A stretch of DNA of 64,000 bases from positions 306,287-370,286 of the forward strand of contig NZ_RMBX01000008.1 in the NCBI RefSeq assembly GCF_003807585.1. The letters are read 5' to 3'. Made by a program: the position numbers and the translations under genes. The notes below the pieces were generated by a model. It was not told where the DNA came from and did not search any database. It saw only the letters and a program-made list of their open reading frames with translations. Below are positions 24,660 through 33,238 of the stretch, in pieces. The stretch comes from Chitinophaga barathri (GTDB taxonomy: Bacteria > Bacteroidota > Bacteroidia > Chitinophagales > Chitinophagaceae). The first letter of the stretch is position 1. Each line of letters opens with the position of its first letter.

Positions 24660-25373
24660 TCAGTAATCTTCCCTGCTGAAAAGAAATCCGAGGGTGAGGC
24701 CCACATACCTGTTTTTGCTGGAAGTGAACTCGCTGCGGTCGTTGTCCGTCATGCCCAGGCTGTAGTTGGCTCCCAGCATCAGGCCGTTTTCGAATTCGTA
24801 TCCTACCGCAAAGTTAGCCCCCGCATCCCAGGGATGCATTCTCAATACGGCGAGGTTGTCATTGTCTTTGCGGGTGAACTGTACGTCCTTTGAGTGTTTT
24901 GTGAGGGTGCGCCCGTCCTGCATGATGTTGTAAGTATAAGTGCCGTTCAGCCCCAGTGCGATGTAAGGGCCAAGGCCCGCGGTGATCCGGCCTTTTCCTA
25001 ACGGGTATTTATACACGACGTTCAGCGGCATTTCCAGGTAATTCAGCCTGAGGCTGTTTCCCCGGGGCATATACACCCCGGAAAGCCCGGCTTTGGGATC
25101 GGTGGTTTCTTTCAGGCCCGTGCCTTTGGTGACGTAACGGAAACCGGGCTGGAAATAAAGACCGGGGGCAAGGGGAACGTTTATCAATAACTCCAGGTGC
25201 CAGCCATGAAACGTCTCCATAGAACTATGGGAACTGGCAAGATCTCCCGGCGCTTCGCCCGAAATATACATGTTTGATGCCGTATAGCCGGTACGGATAC
25301 CCAGGCTGACCTGTGAAGATGCCGGGATAATACAGCCGAGTAAGACCACAAGCAACAAGGCAATAGTTCTCAT
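24660..25373 (-). CDS. Outer-membrane beta-barrel protein (porin family, PF13568-like) 1
   Basis: A 237-aa protein with a signal peptide (MRTIALLLVVLLGCIIPASSQ) and alternating hydrophobic strands: GYTASNMYISG, YFQPGFRYVTKGTG, LRLNYLEMPLNVVYKYP, AGLGPYIALGLNG, DAGANFAVGYEFENGLMLGANYSLG, YVGLTLGFLF. The pattern Y-L-E-x-P-(L/I)-x-x-x-Y-K plus GLGPY marks the OMP_b-brl_2 family of 8-strand barrels. It is one of three paralogues on this strand, but it is separated from the next by 335 bp and has its own -7 box. Specific function unknown. Confidence 0.88.
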   Translation of the reverse strand: MRTIALLLVVLLGCIIPASSQVSLGIRTGYTASNMYISGEAPGDLASSHSSMETFHGWHLELLINVPLAPGLYFQPGFRYVTKGTGLKETTDPKAGLSGVYMPRGNSLRLNYLEMPLNVVYKYPLGKGRITAGLGPYIALGLNGTYTYNIMQDGRTLTKHSKDVQFTRKDNDNLAVLRMHPWDAGANFAVGYEFENGLMLGANYSLGMTDNDRSEFTSSKNRYVGLTLGFLFSREDY

Positions 25374-25477
25374 AAAATGATTTTTTTACAGGGGATCCTT
25401 GAGCTATTGGAGAAAGCAACGGGGTATATTAAGCGCTCTTACACAATCAGTCTCTCGCATTCTTAAAATATGCGGCG

Positions 25478-25509
25478 CAAACATACTGCAAACTTCCTCA
25501 AATTCACAA
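25478..25509 (-). promoter_or_regulatory. Candidate promoter of beta-barrel gene 1
   Basis: On the minus strand, TTG (25509-25507), a 21-bp spacer and TATGTTTG (25485-25478). The leader to the ATG at 25373 would be about 95 nt. Confidence 0.5.
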
Positions 25510-25540
25510 TCTGTTGGAAATGAAATGGTGGGATTCATCG

Positions 25541-25619
25541 GAAATTAACACTGAGCTGTCGGTATTCATGGATCACGGCGAGAAAATTAACATTGAAGTG
25601 TGCCGTATTGTTCATCCAT
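25541..25619. repeat. Imperfect direct repeat, two units about 41 bp apart
   Basis: Unit 1 starts GAAATTAACACTGAGC and runs to TTCATGGAT; unit 2 starts GAAAATTAACATTGAAG and runs to TTCATCCAT. Shared blocks are in the same order with small gaps. It sits upstream of the barrel 1 promoter and could be an operator or a dispersed-repeat remnant. Confidence 0.5.
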
Positions 25620-25624
25620 GGGCA

Positions 25625-25680
25625 TAAAAAAAACCGGCGGGAAATGCATTCAGGTTAACCTTTATGCATAACCCACCGGT
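25625..25680 (-). terminator. Terminator of beta-barrel gene 2
   Basis: A hairpin with ends ACCGGCGGG/CCCACCGGT (one mismatch) and inner TGCAT/ATGCA. It is preceded on the plus strand by an A8 tract, which is the T-tract of the minus-strand transcript. Confidence 0.72.
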
Positions 25681-25708
25681 CTATCCGATAGTTGCGATGA
25701 AATGCGGT

Positions 25709-26332
25709 TTATTGTCCGCCGAACTTATATCCTACGTTCACGCCAAAAGCGGTGTTCCGGAAGGAATTGTCGCTGTCCCCGTTGCCACGGAGGTTAATCA
25801 GGCCAAGGTCTGTGAACAAACCAAAGTTGAGGCCCATGGGCAGTTCATAACCTACCTGGAAGTTTGCACCGGCGTCAAATCTCTTTATTTCGTCGATTTC
25901 GTCTCCAAATTCAATGTCGTTCTCCACCAAATTGTTGCCTAACACGGTTTTATTTTTACCGCTTAAGCCGACAGCAAGGTAAGGTCCAAGGCCAATAAAC
26001 AGGTTGCCGTTGCCCACTTCGGGTTTATACATGAAGTTGATGGGCAGCTCAAGGTAATTAATGCGGAGCCTGGTGTCAAAACCAAGTATTTCGTCCTTAC
26101 CGCCTTTGCCGGTATACAACAGGCTCGGTTGGATGTAAAATTCATCTGCCAGCTGAAGATCCGCCGTAATACCGGCTCTGAATCCTGTCAGAAGATCACT
26201 GGTCTCCTTATCTCCGCCAACTTTTTCAGTATAACTTGACCAGCTGGGGCCTGCTACAATCCCGAATTTTGTCTGGGCAAACGTAGCGCCGGCAATCAGC
26301 AAGGCAGCAACGGATAAGAGTGCTTTTTTCAT
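25709..26332 (-). CDS. Outer-membrane beta-barrel protein (porin family) 2
   Basis: A 207-aa paralogue with signal peptide MKKALLSVAALLIAGATFAQ. It has the family strands FGIVAGPSWSSYTEK, FYIQPSLLYTGKGG, LRINYLELPINFMYKP, FIGLGPYLAVGLSGKNK and DAGANFQVGYELPMGLNFG. The C-terminus (NTAFGVNVGYKFGGQ) carries the usual barrel ending. It is shorter and more compact than its neighbours. Probably an 8-strand barrel of unknown cargo. Confidence 0.88.
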   Translation of the reverse strand: MKKALLSVAALLIAGATFAQTKFGIVAGPSWSSYTEKVGGDKETSDLLTGFRAGITADLQLADEFYIQPSLLYTGKGGKDEILGFDTRLRINYLELPINFMYKPEVGNGNLFIGLGPYLAVGLSGKNKTVLGNNLVENDIEFGDEIDEIKRFDAGANFQVGYELPMGLNFGLFTDLGLINLRGNGDSDNSFRNTAFGVNVGYKFGGQ

Positions 26333-26415
26333 GTTCTGTTTTTGTTTTTAAAAATATATATATGCATTAGGATGAAATGGTGTCCCTATAAAAAACTCTC
26401 TTCGGGCAAAATTGT

Positions 26416-27114
26416 TTACTTCGTGCCTCCAAAAAGATAACCTACGGAGAAACTCCACACACGGTTTTTACTCTTGTCGTCACGGCTGTCGTCCGAACCG
26501 GAATACAGTTTACCGAAGCCCATACCATACTGTGCGGATACCAGGAAGTTGCTGAATTCAACACCGGCCAGCAGGTTGCCACCGTAGTCAAAACGTTTGT
26601 ATTTGTCAAAACCCTGGTTGGGGTCGCCGGCGTTCAACGGGGTATCGTCATCCCATTTGATATTGGACTCCCCACTGGTGTGCACACCCGCGATAGTCGT
26701 TTCATACTTGTTTTTGCCGGCTACGCCAAATGCCGCATAGGGGCCTGCGCCAAGGAAGATCCTGGTGTTCTGCCCTACGGGGATTTTACCTACGAAGTTT
26801 ACGGGAATTTCGATGTATTGGGGGTTAGTGGTTGTTTTGTAATAAACAGCACTGCCGGCTTCTCCTTCTTCTATCTTAGCCCCTTTGCCGGTATAAAATA
26901 CCCCCGGCTGGATAGAGATTATTTCAGAAAGCGGAAAATCCGCGATAGCGCCTACATGGAAAGAATTTAAGGAGCGGCTGTTGTCTACACCGCCGCTGTT
27001 GGTGTTGGTAACATTAGCGATGTTCCAACCGCCTTTTACACCTACTCTGACCTGCGCCATTGCAGCTACGGATAAACCGATAGCCATACATGAGAGAACA
27101 ATCTTTTTCGTCAT
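26416..27114 (-). CDS. Outer-membrane beta-barrel protein (porin family) 3
   Basis: A 232-aa paralogue with signal peptide MTKKIVLSCMAIGLSVAAMAQ. Conserved strands are VGVKGGWNIANVTN, ISIQPGVFYTGKGA, PQYIEIPVNFVGKIP, FLGAGPYAAFGVAGKNK, FDYGGNLLAGVEFSN and a C-terminal VWSFSVGYLFGG. It lies 83 bp upstream of barrel 2, so the two could be co-transcribed. The three barrels share the core but diverge in the loops, consistent with old tandem duplication and surface diversification. Confidence 0.88.
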   Translation of the reverse strand: MTKKIVLSCMAIGLSVAAMAQVRVGVKGGWNIANVTNTNSGGVDNSRSLNSFHVGAIADFPLSEIISIQPGVFYTGKGAKIEEGEAGSAVYYKTTTNPQYIEIPVNFVGKIPVGQNTRIFLGAGPYAAFGVAGKNKYETTIAGVHTSGESNIKWDDDTPLNAGDPNQGFDKYKRFDYGGNLLAGVEFSNFLVSAQYGMGFGKLYSGSDDSRDDKSKNRVWSFSVGYLFGGTK

Positions 27115-27209
27115 AACCTTAGTTTTGGTGATGACGTACCAAATCCAAAGAACGTGCCAAAGGGCAAATTGACATTCCTATCATGTTGAAAATGAATAAT
27201 TTGTAAGGG

Positions 27210-28613
27210 CTACTGCTGTGGTTTTCCGTTTAATTCACGTTGAAGGAATTCATCTAATTGTGTTACGCCAAGGCGTTTTGCGAGTATCTTTTTATGTTCA
27301 TCCAGCAGATAAACTACCGGTGTGGCATACACATCGTAGAACTTGCGGTAATTGCTTTTGTACTCCGGGTCCCAGGCATGTATCCAGCCGTTGAGATGTT
27401 TTTCTTTGATGAACTTTGTCCACTCATCTTTGGTGCCGTCCGTCCTTACACCGTACATCACCACCCCTTTTTTCTTCCAGCTGGCGTTGAATGCGGAATC
27501 CAGTTTAGGCACCTCCGTGATACAATGCCCGCAGGTGGGGTCCCAGAACACCACTACGGTATATTTTGATTTGATATCGTACAGCGAGGCGCGTTTGGAG
27601 GCCGTGTCCTGCAATACCAGCTGCGCGGCCTGCTGCCCGATCAGGTTCGGCGCGATGGTCACCGCCCGCTCAACGATCTTGTTTTTCTGTTCTTCGCTCA
27701 GCCAGTAAGCGTCCCCTTTCATGTAATATTTCTCCACGAGGTGCACAAACACCGCGTCCATTCCCATGATGGAAGAGTTTTCATAATTACGCGTGATCCA
27801 CCACAATACAAACTTGAAGCTTTCTTTGTCCTTTTTTGTTTTGGCGATAACCGCGTCCGCATCCACGATCGCGGAATCCGGCACGGGCGCCACCAGCTGG
27901 TTGAAGTACCGTTCCAGGCGGGTTTCCAGCACGGGCGTGCGCGCCAGCCTGCCATCCGCCAGGTTCACATCTTTCCAGTAATTGCTTTTATATACGCGGT
28001 AAGGGTAGGTGGAGTCAAGGGAGCCGTCCGCTTTTTTGGGCATATCTGGGATGACCGGCTCGCGCATGGCTTTGAAAATGCTTGCCAATAAGGATTGTGG
28101 TTGCTCCGTTACTACTTTGGCCCGGTACTCGTTCAATTGTTTGCTGAACGATTCCATGAGCGGCCGCACTTTGGCGGAATCTTCCGCGTTGCGGGCCTCG
28201 CCCAGCTTCTGCTGGATCTCCGCCGAGTTTTGGGCAATAAACTTATTATATGCGCTGAACATGGCATTGTCCGGCGAATTGCGGTATTCAGTGCCTGTGA
28301 TCAGGTTCGCCGTATCGGCTACGATCGAAAAGGTCTGGATCTTATCAAGCAGTATTTCAAAATACCTTTGTTTGCCCGGCAATACGACCAGGTAAATCCC
28401 CCCGGGCTGGGTTTCAGGCCCTTTCAATACGGCTGTGCCGGCCGGGCTGAGCTGCGCGGAGTCCATCACATAGGTGGTTTTCCCCATATAATGACCCAGG
28501 TATACGGTTCCGCCGGTGTATCCTTTCAGCTGTACGGAGATATTATAACCCTGTCCATGCAGGGCGGAAGCGCCACCAAGGCAGCAAATAAGAAGATATA
28601 GCAGTTTTTGCAT
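27210..28613 (-). CDS. TlpA-like thioredoxin-domain protein (DUF4369/DUF5106 type)
   Basis: A 467-aa exported protein. ATG 28613 begins a signal peptide (MQKLLYLLICCLGGASALHG). A DUF4369-like N-terminal beta domain follows (YNISVQLKGYTGGTVYLGHYMG), then a helical middle region, then a C-terminal redoxin domain with VVFWDPTCGHCITEVP, a Cys-Gly-His-Cys active site as in TlpA/ResA reductases, plus the cis-Pro YATPVVYLLD. It likely handles disulfides or heme-protein thiols in the periplasm. The frame stays open upstream to 29390 only because it is antisense to rlmD. It is divergent from rlmD with a 42-bp gap. Confidence 0.9.
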   Translation of the reverse strand: MQKLLYLLICCLGGASALHGQGYNISVQLKGYTGGTVYLGHYMGKTTYVMDSAQLSPAGTAVLKGPETQPGGIYLVVLPGKQRYFEILLDKIQTFSIVADTANLITGTEYRNSPDNAMFSAYNKFIAQNSAEIQQKLGEARNAEDSAKVRPLMESFSKQLNEYRAKVVTEQPQSLLASIFKAMREPVIPDMPKKADGSLDSTYPYRVYKSNYWKDVNLADGRLARTPVLETRLERYFNQLVAPVPDSAIVDADAVIAKTKKDKESFKFVLWWITRNYENSSIMGMDAVFVHLVEKYYMKGDAYWLSEEQKNKIVERAVTIAPNLIGQQAAQLVLQDTASKRASLYDIKSKYTVVVFWDPTCGHCITEVPKLDSAFNASWKKKGVVMYGVRTDGTKDEWTKFIKEKHLNGWIHAWDPEYKSNYRKFYDVYATPVVYLLDEHKKILAKRLGVTQLDEFLQRELNGKPQQ

Positions 28614-28642
28614 AGGTGCAATAAAAGTAACTAAAACCGTCC

Positions 28643-28650
28643 TACCTTTG
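28643..28650 (+). promoter_or_regulatory. -7 box abutting rlmD start
   Basis: TACCTTTG ends 5 nt before the GTG at 28656, implying a leaderless or nearly leaderless message. Confidence 0.45.
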
Positions 28651-28655
28651 CACCC

Positions 28656-30065
28656 GTGAGGAAAAAAAATGTTGTTCTGGAAAATGTGCCCGTAACCGCT
28701 TATGCTGCTGAAGGCAAGGCATTGGCGCGGGTAGACGGTAAAGTTGTTTTTATTGAAGGCGGCGTGGTGCCCGGCGATGTGGTGGACGTAAAGCTCAGTA
28801 AAAGTAAAAAAGACTGGGCCGAAGGCAAGGCCATCCGCATCCACACCCAATCTCCTGACCGTGTAACTCCATTCTGCGACCACTTCGGGCTGTGCGGAGG
28901 CTGTAAATGGCAGATGCTGCCGTATGAAAAACAGCTGGCTTACAAGCAGCAGCAGGTGGAAGATCATCTGCGCCGCATCGGTCACCTCGAGCTGCCTTCC
29001 ATGCCCCCTATCCTGGGTGCGAAGGAAACAAGGCGCTACCGGAACAAACTCGAATTCACTTTCTCCAATAAAGCCTACCTGACGGACGAAGAAATACGCG
29101 CCGCCGGGGAAGACTGGCCCCGCCGCAACGCTTTGGGGTTTCACATACCCAAACTTTTCGATAAGGTGCTGGATATTCAAACCTGCCATTTGCAGGAAGA
29201 GCCGGCCAACCTTATTAAAAATACCATCCGCAGCTGGGCGGAAGCGCGCGGGCTGTCGTTCTTCGACATCCGGCAGCAAACGGGCTGGCTGCGCAACCTG
29301 GTGCTGCGCATCTGTACCACGGGCGAAGTAATGGTGAACCTGGTGATCCACCATGAAGATAAAGGAGAACGCGAAGCCCTGCTGAATCACCTGCTGGAAA
29401 AGGTTCCGGCCATCACTACCCTCCTTTACACCATCAATCCGAAAAAGAATGACAGTATCTTTGACCTGGAGCCCCGCGTGTTCTACGGGAAAGGCTATGT
29501 GGAGGAAAAACTGGAGGACTTTATCTTTAAAATAGGCCCCAAATCATTTTTCCAGACAAACACTTACCAGGGCGAGGCCCTGTACCGGATTACCCGGGAG
29601 TTTGCGGGGCTTACCGGTACGGAAACCGTGTATGACCTGTATTGCGGAACCGGCAGCATTGGTATATTTGTGAGCCGGCAGGCGGCCAAAGTGGTGGGGA
29701 TAGAGCTCATCAGCGAGGCGATAGACGATGCCCGGGAGAATGCGGCGGCCAATGGCGTGAATAACGCCACGTTTTTTGCAGGGGATGTGATCAATATCTG
29801 CGACGATGCATTTTTTGCAACGCACGGCGCACCCGATGTGATCATTACAGATCCTCCCAGGGCGGGCATGCACGAAAAACTGACGGCAAAACTGCTGGAA
29901 GTGGCGGCACCCCGGATCGTATACGTATCGTGTAACCCGGCTACCCAGGCAAGAGATCTTGCCTTGCTGAACGAAAAATACACCGTGGAAAAAGTACAGG
30001 CAGTGGACATGTTCCCGCATACCCATCATATTGAAAATGTGGCGCTGCTGCAGCGCAGGTATTAA
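28656..30065 (+). CDS. rlmD: 23S rRNA (uracil-1939-C5)-methyltransferase
   Basis: A 469-aa TrmA/RlmD-type enzyme with an N-terminal TRAM domain (to about 60). It has an Fe-S ligand set of Cys 74, 80 and 83 (FCDHFGLCGGC) plus a later Cys in QTCHLQEE, an SAM-binding YDLYCGTGSIGIF, DPPRAGMHEK and the catalytic Cys in YVSCNPATQARD. It methylates U1939 of 23S rRNA or a related position; the family also includes RlmCD enzymes that modify two sites. The start is GTG: no in-frame ATG exists before the TRAM domain, and the nearby ATG at 28669 is out of frame. Confidence 0.93.
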   Translation: MRKKNVVLENVPVTAYAAEGKALARVDGKVVFIEGGVVPGDVVDVKLSKSKKDWAEGKAIRIHTQSPDRVTPFCDHFGLCGGCKWQMLPYEKQLAYKQQQVEDHLRRIGHLELPSMPPILGAKETRRYRNKLEFTFSNKAYLTDEEIRAAGEDWPRRNALGFHIPKLFDKVLDIQTCHLQEEPANLIKNTIRSWAEARGLSFFDIRQQTGWLRNLVLRICTTGEVMVNLVIHHEDKGEREALLNHLLEKVPAITTLLYTINPKKNDSIFDLEPRVFYGKGYVEEKLEDFIFKIGPKSFFQTNTYQGEALYRITREFAGLTGTETVYDLYCGTGSIGIFVSRQAAKVVGIELISEAIDDARENAAANGVNNATFFAGDVINICDDAFFATHGAPDVIITDPPRAGMHEKLTAKLLEVAAPRIVYVSCNPATQARDLALLNEKYTVEKVQAVDMFPHTHHIENVALLQRRY

Positions 30066-30111
30066 AAGCAGAGAAACGTAACAGTAACCATAACGATTAA
30101 GTACACACGCA

Positions 30112-30966
30112 ATGAGTGAATTCAGGCCCGGGAGATTTGAGATGTTGCCCCTCGTGATCAAAAATCTCCTTATCATAAACGGATTGGTTTTCCTTGCACA
30201 GGTTTCTCTAAAACCTCTTCTGCAGGTGGACCTCGATGTAATGTTCGGCCTGCACTACTGGGGTTCCGATCTTTTCCGCCCGCATCAGATCATTACCCAC
30301 CTGTTCATGCACGGCAGCTTTCCTCACCTGTTTTTTAACATGTTCGCCCTGTGGATGTTTGGCGCCACCCTCGAAAACCGATGGGGCCCTAAACGTTTCC
30401 TGATATTTTATATGGTCTGCGGCATTGGCGCGGCTTTGTGCCACCTGGGCGTACTGACTATTGACAATGTGCGGCTTACTTCGGCCATCCAGGATTTTAA
30501 TGTGAATCCCTCGTTTGACAGTTTTGTGAAGATCTATGACAAATACGGGCTCGAGAATTTCACAATTACCGAAGGTGCAAAGGAATACCCGATGCAAAGC
30601 TTCCGGGATGCCTGGTCCGCCATGCCTCCCGAATCCGGCGACATGGTGTTCAGAGCCAGGCTGTACCTCTCCAATTTCGTGGAGCTGTACCGCAATATCC
30701 CTACAGTTGGAGCCTCGGGTGCGGTATTCGGTGTCTTATTCGCCTTTGGATACCTTTTTCCCAACAGCTACCTTTTTATTCTGCCCATTCCGTTCCCCAT
30801 CAAAGCAAAATATTTTATCGGCGGATATATACTCATGGAGCTGTTCCTCGGGTTCAAAAACTCCAGCGGGGACAACGTGGCCCACTTTGCGCACCTGGGT
30901 GGCGTGTTATTTGCTTACATACTTTTGAAGATTTGGAACAAGCGGAACCGGCGGGATTTTTATTGA
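30112..30966 (+). CDS. Rhomboid family intramembrane serine protease
   Basis: A 284-aa membrane protease with intact catalysis: HGSFPHLFFNMFALWMFG, Ser 202 in GASGAVFG and His 261 in HFAHLGG. An unusually long soluble insertion (about 125-195) between helices carries EYPMQSFRDAWSAMPPESG. It lies 46 bp after rlmD and just before a second rhomboid-fold protein that lacks the catalytic residues. Such active/inactive tandem pairs are a recurrent Bacteroidota arrangement (from memory). Substrates unknown. Confidence 0.93.
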   Translation: MSEFRPGRFEMLPLVIKNLLIINGLVFLAQVSLKPLLQVDLDVMFGLHYWGSDLFRPHQIITHLFMHGSFPHLFFNMFALWMFGATLENRWGPKRFLIFYMVCGIGAALCHLGVLTIDNVRLTSAIQDFNVNPSFDSFVKIYDKYGLENFTITEGAKEYPMQSFRDAWSAMPPESGDMVFRARLYLSNFVELYRNIPTVGASGAVFGVLFAFGYLFPNSYLFILPIPFPIKAKYFIGGYILMELFLGFKNSSGDNVAHFAHLGGVLFAYILLKIWNKRNRRDFY

Positions 30967-30977
30967 GCACAAAATCT

Positions 30978-30985
30978 TAAATTTG
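30978..30985 (+). promoter_or_regulatory. -7 box before the pseudo-rhomboid gene
   Basis: TAAATTTG ends 18 nt before the ATG at 31004. It overlaps an in-frame TTG (30983), which argues against the longer reading. Confidence 0.45.
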
Positions 30986-31003
30986 TATACAAACACCAGA
31001 ACC

Positions 31004-31957
31004 ATGGAAGTGGCCGAAAAAGAACGGATGCCCCGACTGTCTCTAGGGGAAGAGAGGAATATGGTTACCCAGCTACTGCTCCTGAACGTTACCGTATATA
31101 TCCTGCTGTACTTTATCAAGATCATTTACCAGATGGAAGGTTTCACCATCGCGGATTTTGACAGAGACATCCTGCATAATACGGTAGTGTCAGCCCAGCC
31201 GATGACCCTCCTCACCAAACCGTGGACCCTGCTCACCGCCATGTTCACGCATACCGCATTCTGGGACATTTTCTCTAATATGGTGTGGCTTTACTGTTTC
31301 GGTTCGCTGTTACAGCAGTTTTCCGGCTTCCGGCTGGTAGTGCCTTTATATATTTTCGGCAGCCTTTGCGGTTATGTCTTTTATGTAACCGGCATGAACC
31401 TCGTGCCCGCCCTGAAACCCCTTGCCAGCGCAGGAGCCGGTATAATGGGCGCGGGAGCCGGCGTAATGGCCATCGCTATCGGCCTCACCACCCTGGCCCC
31501 CACCAACCGCGTATTCCCGCTTTTGCTGAAAGGCGGCATTCCCGTATGGATCATCACCCTTATTTATATCGGCCTTCACATCACCGCGGTGCTCACCGGC
31601 GGCGGCCGCATGACCTCGCTGATGTTCCTCCTGGGCGGCGCTTTCATGGGCTTTATGTTTATCGCCCAATACAAAAAAGGGCATAACTGGGCCATTGGCA
31701 TCAACACTTTTTTCTTCAACATCTCCCATATTTTCCACTCAAAAGCCGATACCGCGAGTCTCCGCGAAGAAATGCTGGAATCGGACAAACAGGCCCGCAA
31801 GGCCAATCCCGTTCCTTATGTGAGAGTAGGGCATATTCCTGAACATAAGGTAAATGAACTGCTGGACAAGATCAATGAACAGGGATTCCAGAGCCTCAGC
31901 CCCGAGGAAAAGGAAACACTGATACGTGCCAGCAGGGAACAGGATACCGAGAATTAA
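31004..31957 (+). CDS. Catalytically inactive rhomboid-fold membrane protein
   Basis: A 317-aa protein with six predicted membrane helices and rhomboid landmarks: LLTAMFTHTAFWDIFSNMVW in the position of the H-x3-N helix, and SAGAGIMGAGAGVMAIAIG where GASG is expected. The active-site Ser is replaced (GAGAG, no GxSG) and the helix-6 His is missing (MTSLMFLLGGAFMG). It should therefore be a pseudoprotease, like iRhoms or derlins, that binds rather than cuts clients. A charged cytoplasmic tail of about 80 residues ends in a helical LSPEEKETLIRAS segment. It directly follows an active rhomboid gene. Confidence 0.85.
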   Translation: MEVAEKERMPRLSLGEERNMVTQLLLLNVTVYILLYFIKIIYQMEGFTIADFDRDILHNTVVSAQPMTLLTKPWTLLTAMFTHTAFWDIFSNMVWLYCFGSLLQQFSGFRLVVPLYIFGSLCGYVFYVTGMNLVPALKPLASAGAGIMGAGAGVMAIAIGLTTLAPTNRVFPLLLKGGIPVWIITLIYIGLHITAVLTGGGRMTSLMFLLGGAFMGFMFIAQYKKGHNWAIGINTFFFNISHIFHSKADTASLREEMLESDKQARKANPVPYVRVGHIPEHKVNELLDKINEQGFQSLSPEEKETLIRASREQDTEN

Positions 31958-32033
31958 CCCGGTTTTCAAACAAAATCTCAGATCGTAGGAGTATATTAGC
32001 GTTTGTAAACGTCAATAGACCCCATTGAAACCC

Positions 32034-33122
32034 ATGCCTGCTATACTCCGCCGTTTATTTCTGTATGGAAATGTGATCATCGCCGCCGGCCTGATCTGTT
32101 CGGCTTTTTTACCGATGGTAAATCCTGCTTCATTCTGGCCCGCCGGTTTTGCCGGGCTCGCTTTCCCGCTGTTGTGGGTGCTCTCCGTAATATTTATTCC
32201 CGGCTGGCTGATCGTCCGTAAAAAATACTGGCTGATCTCCGTGTTCGCCCTCATCGTTTCATTCAGGGGCATCGGCGTAACCTGGGGATTTAACCTGTTC
32301 AACACCGGCAAAACACACACCGCGCAATCTTTCACCGTCATGAGCTTCAACTCCAGCTCCATGGGGCTGCTGGGCTACAAGGAAACTCCCCGGGTGAGGG
32401 AACATATTTATCAAATTGTGCGGGAGGCCCGGCCGGATGTGCTTTGTATACAGGAATTTTACACGAATGAGCACCCGGACCAGCAGCCGCACCTGGAAAA
32501 CATCCTCAGCAACGGTGCTTACCCTTATTATTATTTCGCCGAACACTATACTCAATGGACTACCTGGCATTACGGCACCGCCATTTTTTCCCGTTTCCCC
32601 ATTATCGATACCGCGCGCATCGCCTTCAACGGGGGTTATAAAGGCAATGAAGATCTCCTGAAAGTGAAGCTGCTGGTACATGGGGACACGGTGCAGGTGC
32701 TTACCGGCCACCTTTCTTCCTACAGGCTGAACGGCAAAGACTACCAGGCCGTGGGCAGCCCAGACGGCGGAAAGATCAAATCCGTGATGGGTAAAATGCG
32801 CCGCAGCTTTGCCAACCGTGTGACCCAGGCGCAGATCATGGCCGCCGAGATCAGCAAGAGCCAATATCCCCTGGTGGTAACCGGCGATTTTAACGATATC
32901 CCCCTTTCCTACACTTACCGCACCATTCGCGGCAATGCGCTGCAGGATGCGTTCCTGGAGCAGGGCTCCGGATTCGGGAGGACGTTTTCCGCCCTTTCGC
33001 CCACCCTTCGCATAGACTACGTGCTTCCCGGCCGGGAGTTTGCCGTGGAAGACTTTTCGATCTTCCGCAAAAAAGGATTACAACACTTCCCCGTCATGGC
33101 GCGTTTATCACTGAAACATTGA
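32034..33122 (+). CDS. Membrane-anchored endonuclease/exonuclease/phosphatase family protein 1
   Basis: A 362-aa protein with three N-terminal membrane helices (to about residue 85) and a C-terminal EEP domain. EEP motifs are VMSFNSSSMG, LCIQEFYTNE (metal Glu), TGHLSSYRL, VTGDFNDIPLSYTY and RIDYV. The closing SDH is replaced by LQHFPVMARL, but the His is retained. EEP enzymes hydrolyse phosphodiesters or phosphomonoesters (DNA, lipids, inositol phosphates); the membrane anchor suggests a periplasmic or lipid substrate. ATG 32034 is preferred over a TTG at 32025. A close paralogue follows. Confidence 0.86.
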   Translation: MPAILRRLFLYGNVIIAAGLICSAFLPMVNPASFWPAGFAGLAFPLLWVLSVIFIPGWLIVRKKYWLISVFALIVSFRGIGVTWGFNLFNTGKTHTAQSFTVMSFNSSSMGLLGYKETPRVREHIYQIVREARPDVLCIQEFYTNEHPDQQPHLENILSNGAYPYYYFAEHYTQWTTWHYGTAIFSRFPIIDTARIAFNGGYKGNEDLLKVKLLVHGDTVQVLTGHLSSYRLNGKDYQAVGSPDGGKIKSVMGKMRRSFANRVTQAQIMAAEISKSQYPLVVTGDFNDIPLSYTYRTIRGNALQDAFLEQGSGFGRTFSALSPTLRIDYVLPGREFAVEDFSIFRKKGLQHFPVMARLSLKH

Positions 33123-33177
33123 TTCGTCACACAATAAAACGAATTCAAATACAAAAACGGTTGTTCCACAACGAAGG

Positions 33178-33222
33178 TTTAAATTTATTAACGCGTTGTC
33201 TTTTAATGCGTTAAATTTATAG
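33178..33222. repeat. Inverted repeat and duplicated TTAAATTTAT upstream of second EEP gene
   Basis: TTAACGC (33188-33194) and GCGTTAA (33208-33214) form a perfect 7-bp inverted repeat around a 13-bp spacer. It is flanked by direct copies of TTAAATTTAT. It lies just upstream of the TTG start and may be an operator. Confidence 0.4.
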
Positions 33223-33238
33223 CGGCCAAATATCTTGT

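Larger units (their letters stand above)
25374..25708. other. Intergenic region between beta-barrel genes 1 and 2
   Basis: This 335-bp gap contains the candidate promoter of barrel 1 (25478-25509), two imperfect direct repeats of about 35 bp (25541-25573 and 25582-25619) and the terminator of barrel 2 (25625-25680). No gene is supported. Confidence 0.7.

Noticed and set aside
25532..25613. 26-codon minus-strand ORF in the beta-barrel gap
   Set aside because: It coincides with the direct repeats, has no promoter close by and no coding signal beyond being open.
28614..29390. Upstream extension of the thioredoxin-domain gene
   Set aside because: The extension is antisense to rlmD; the signal peptide begins at ATG 28613.
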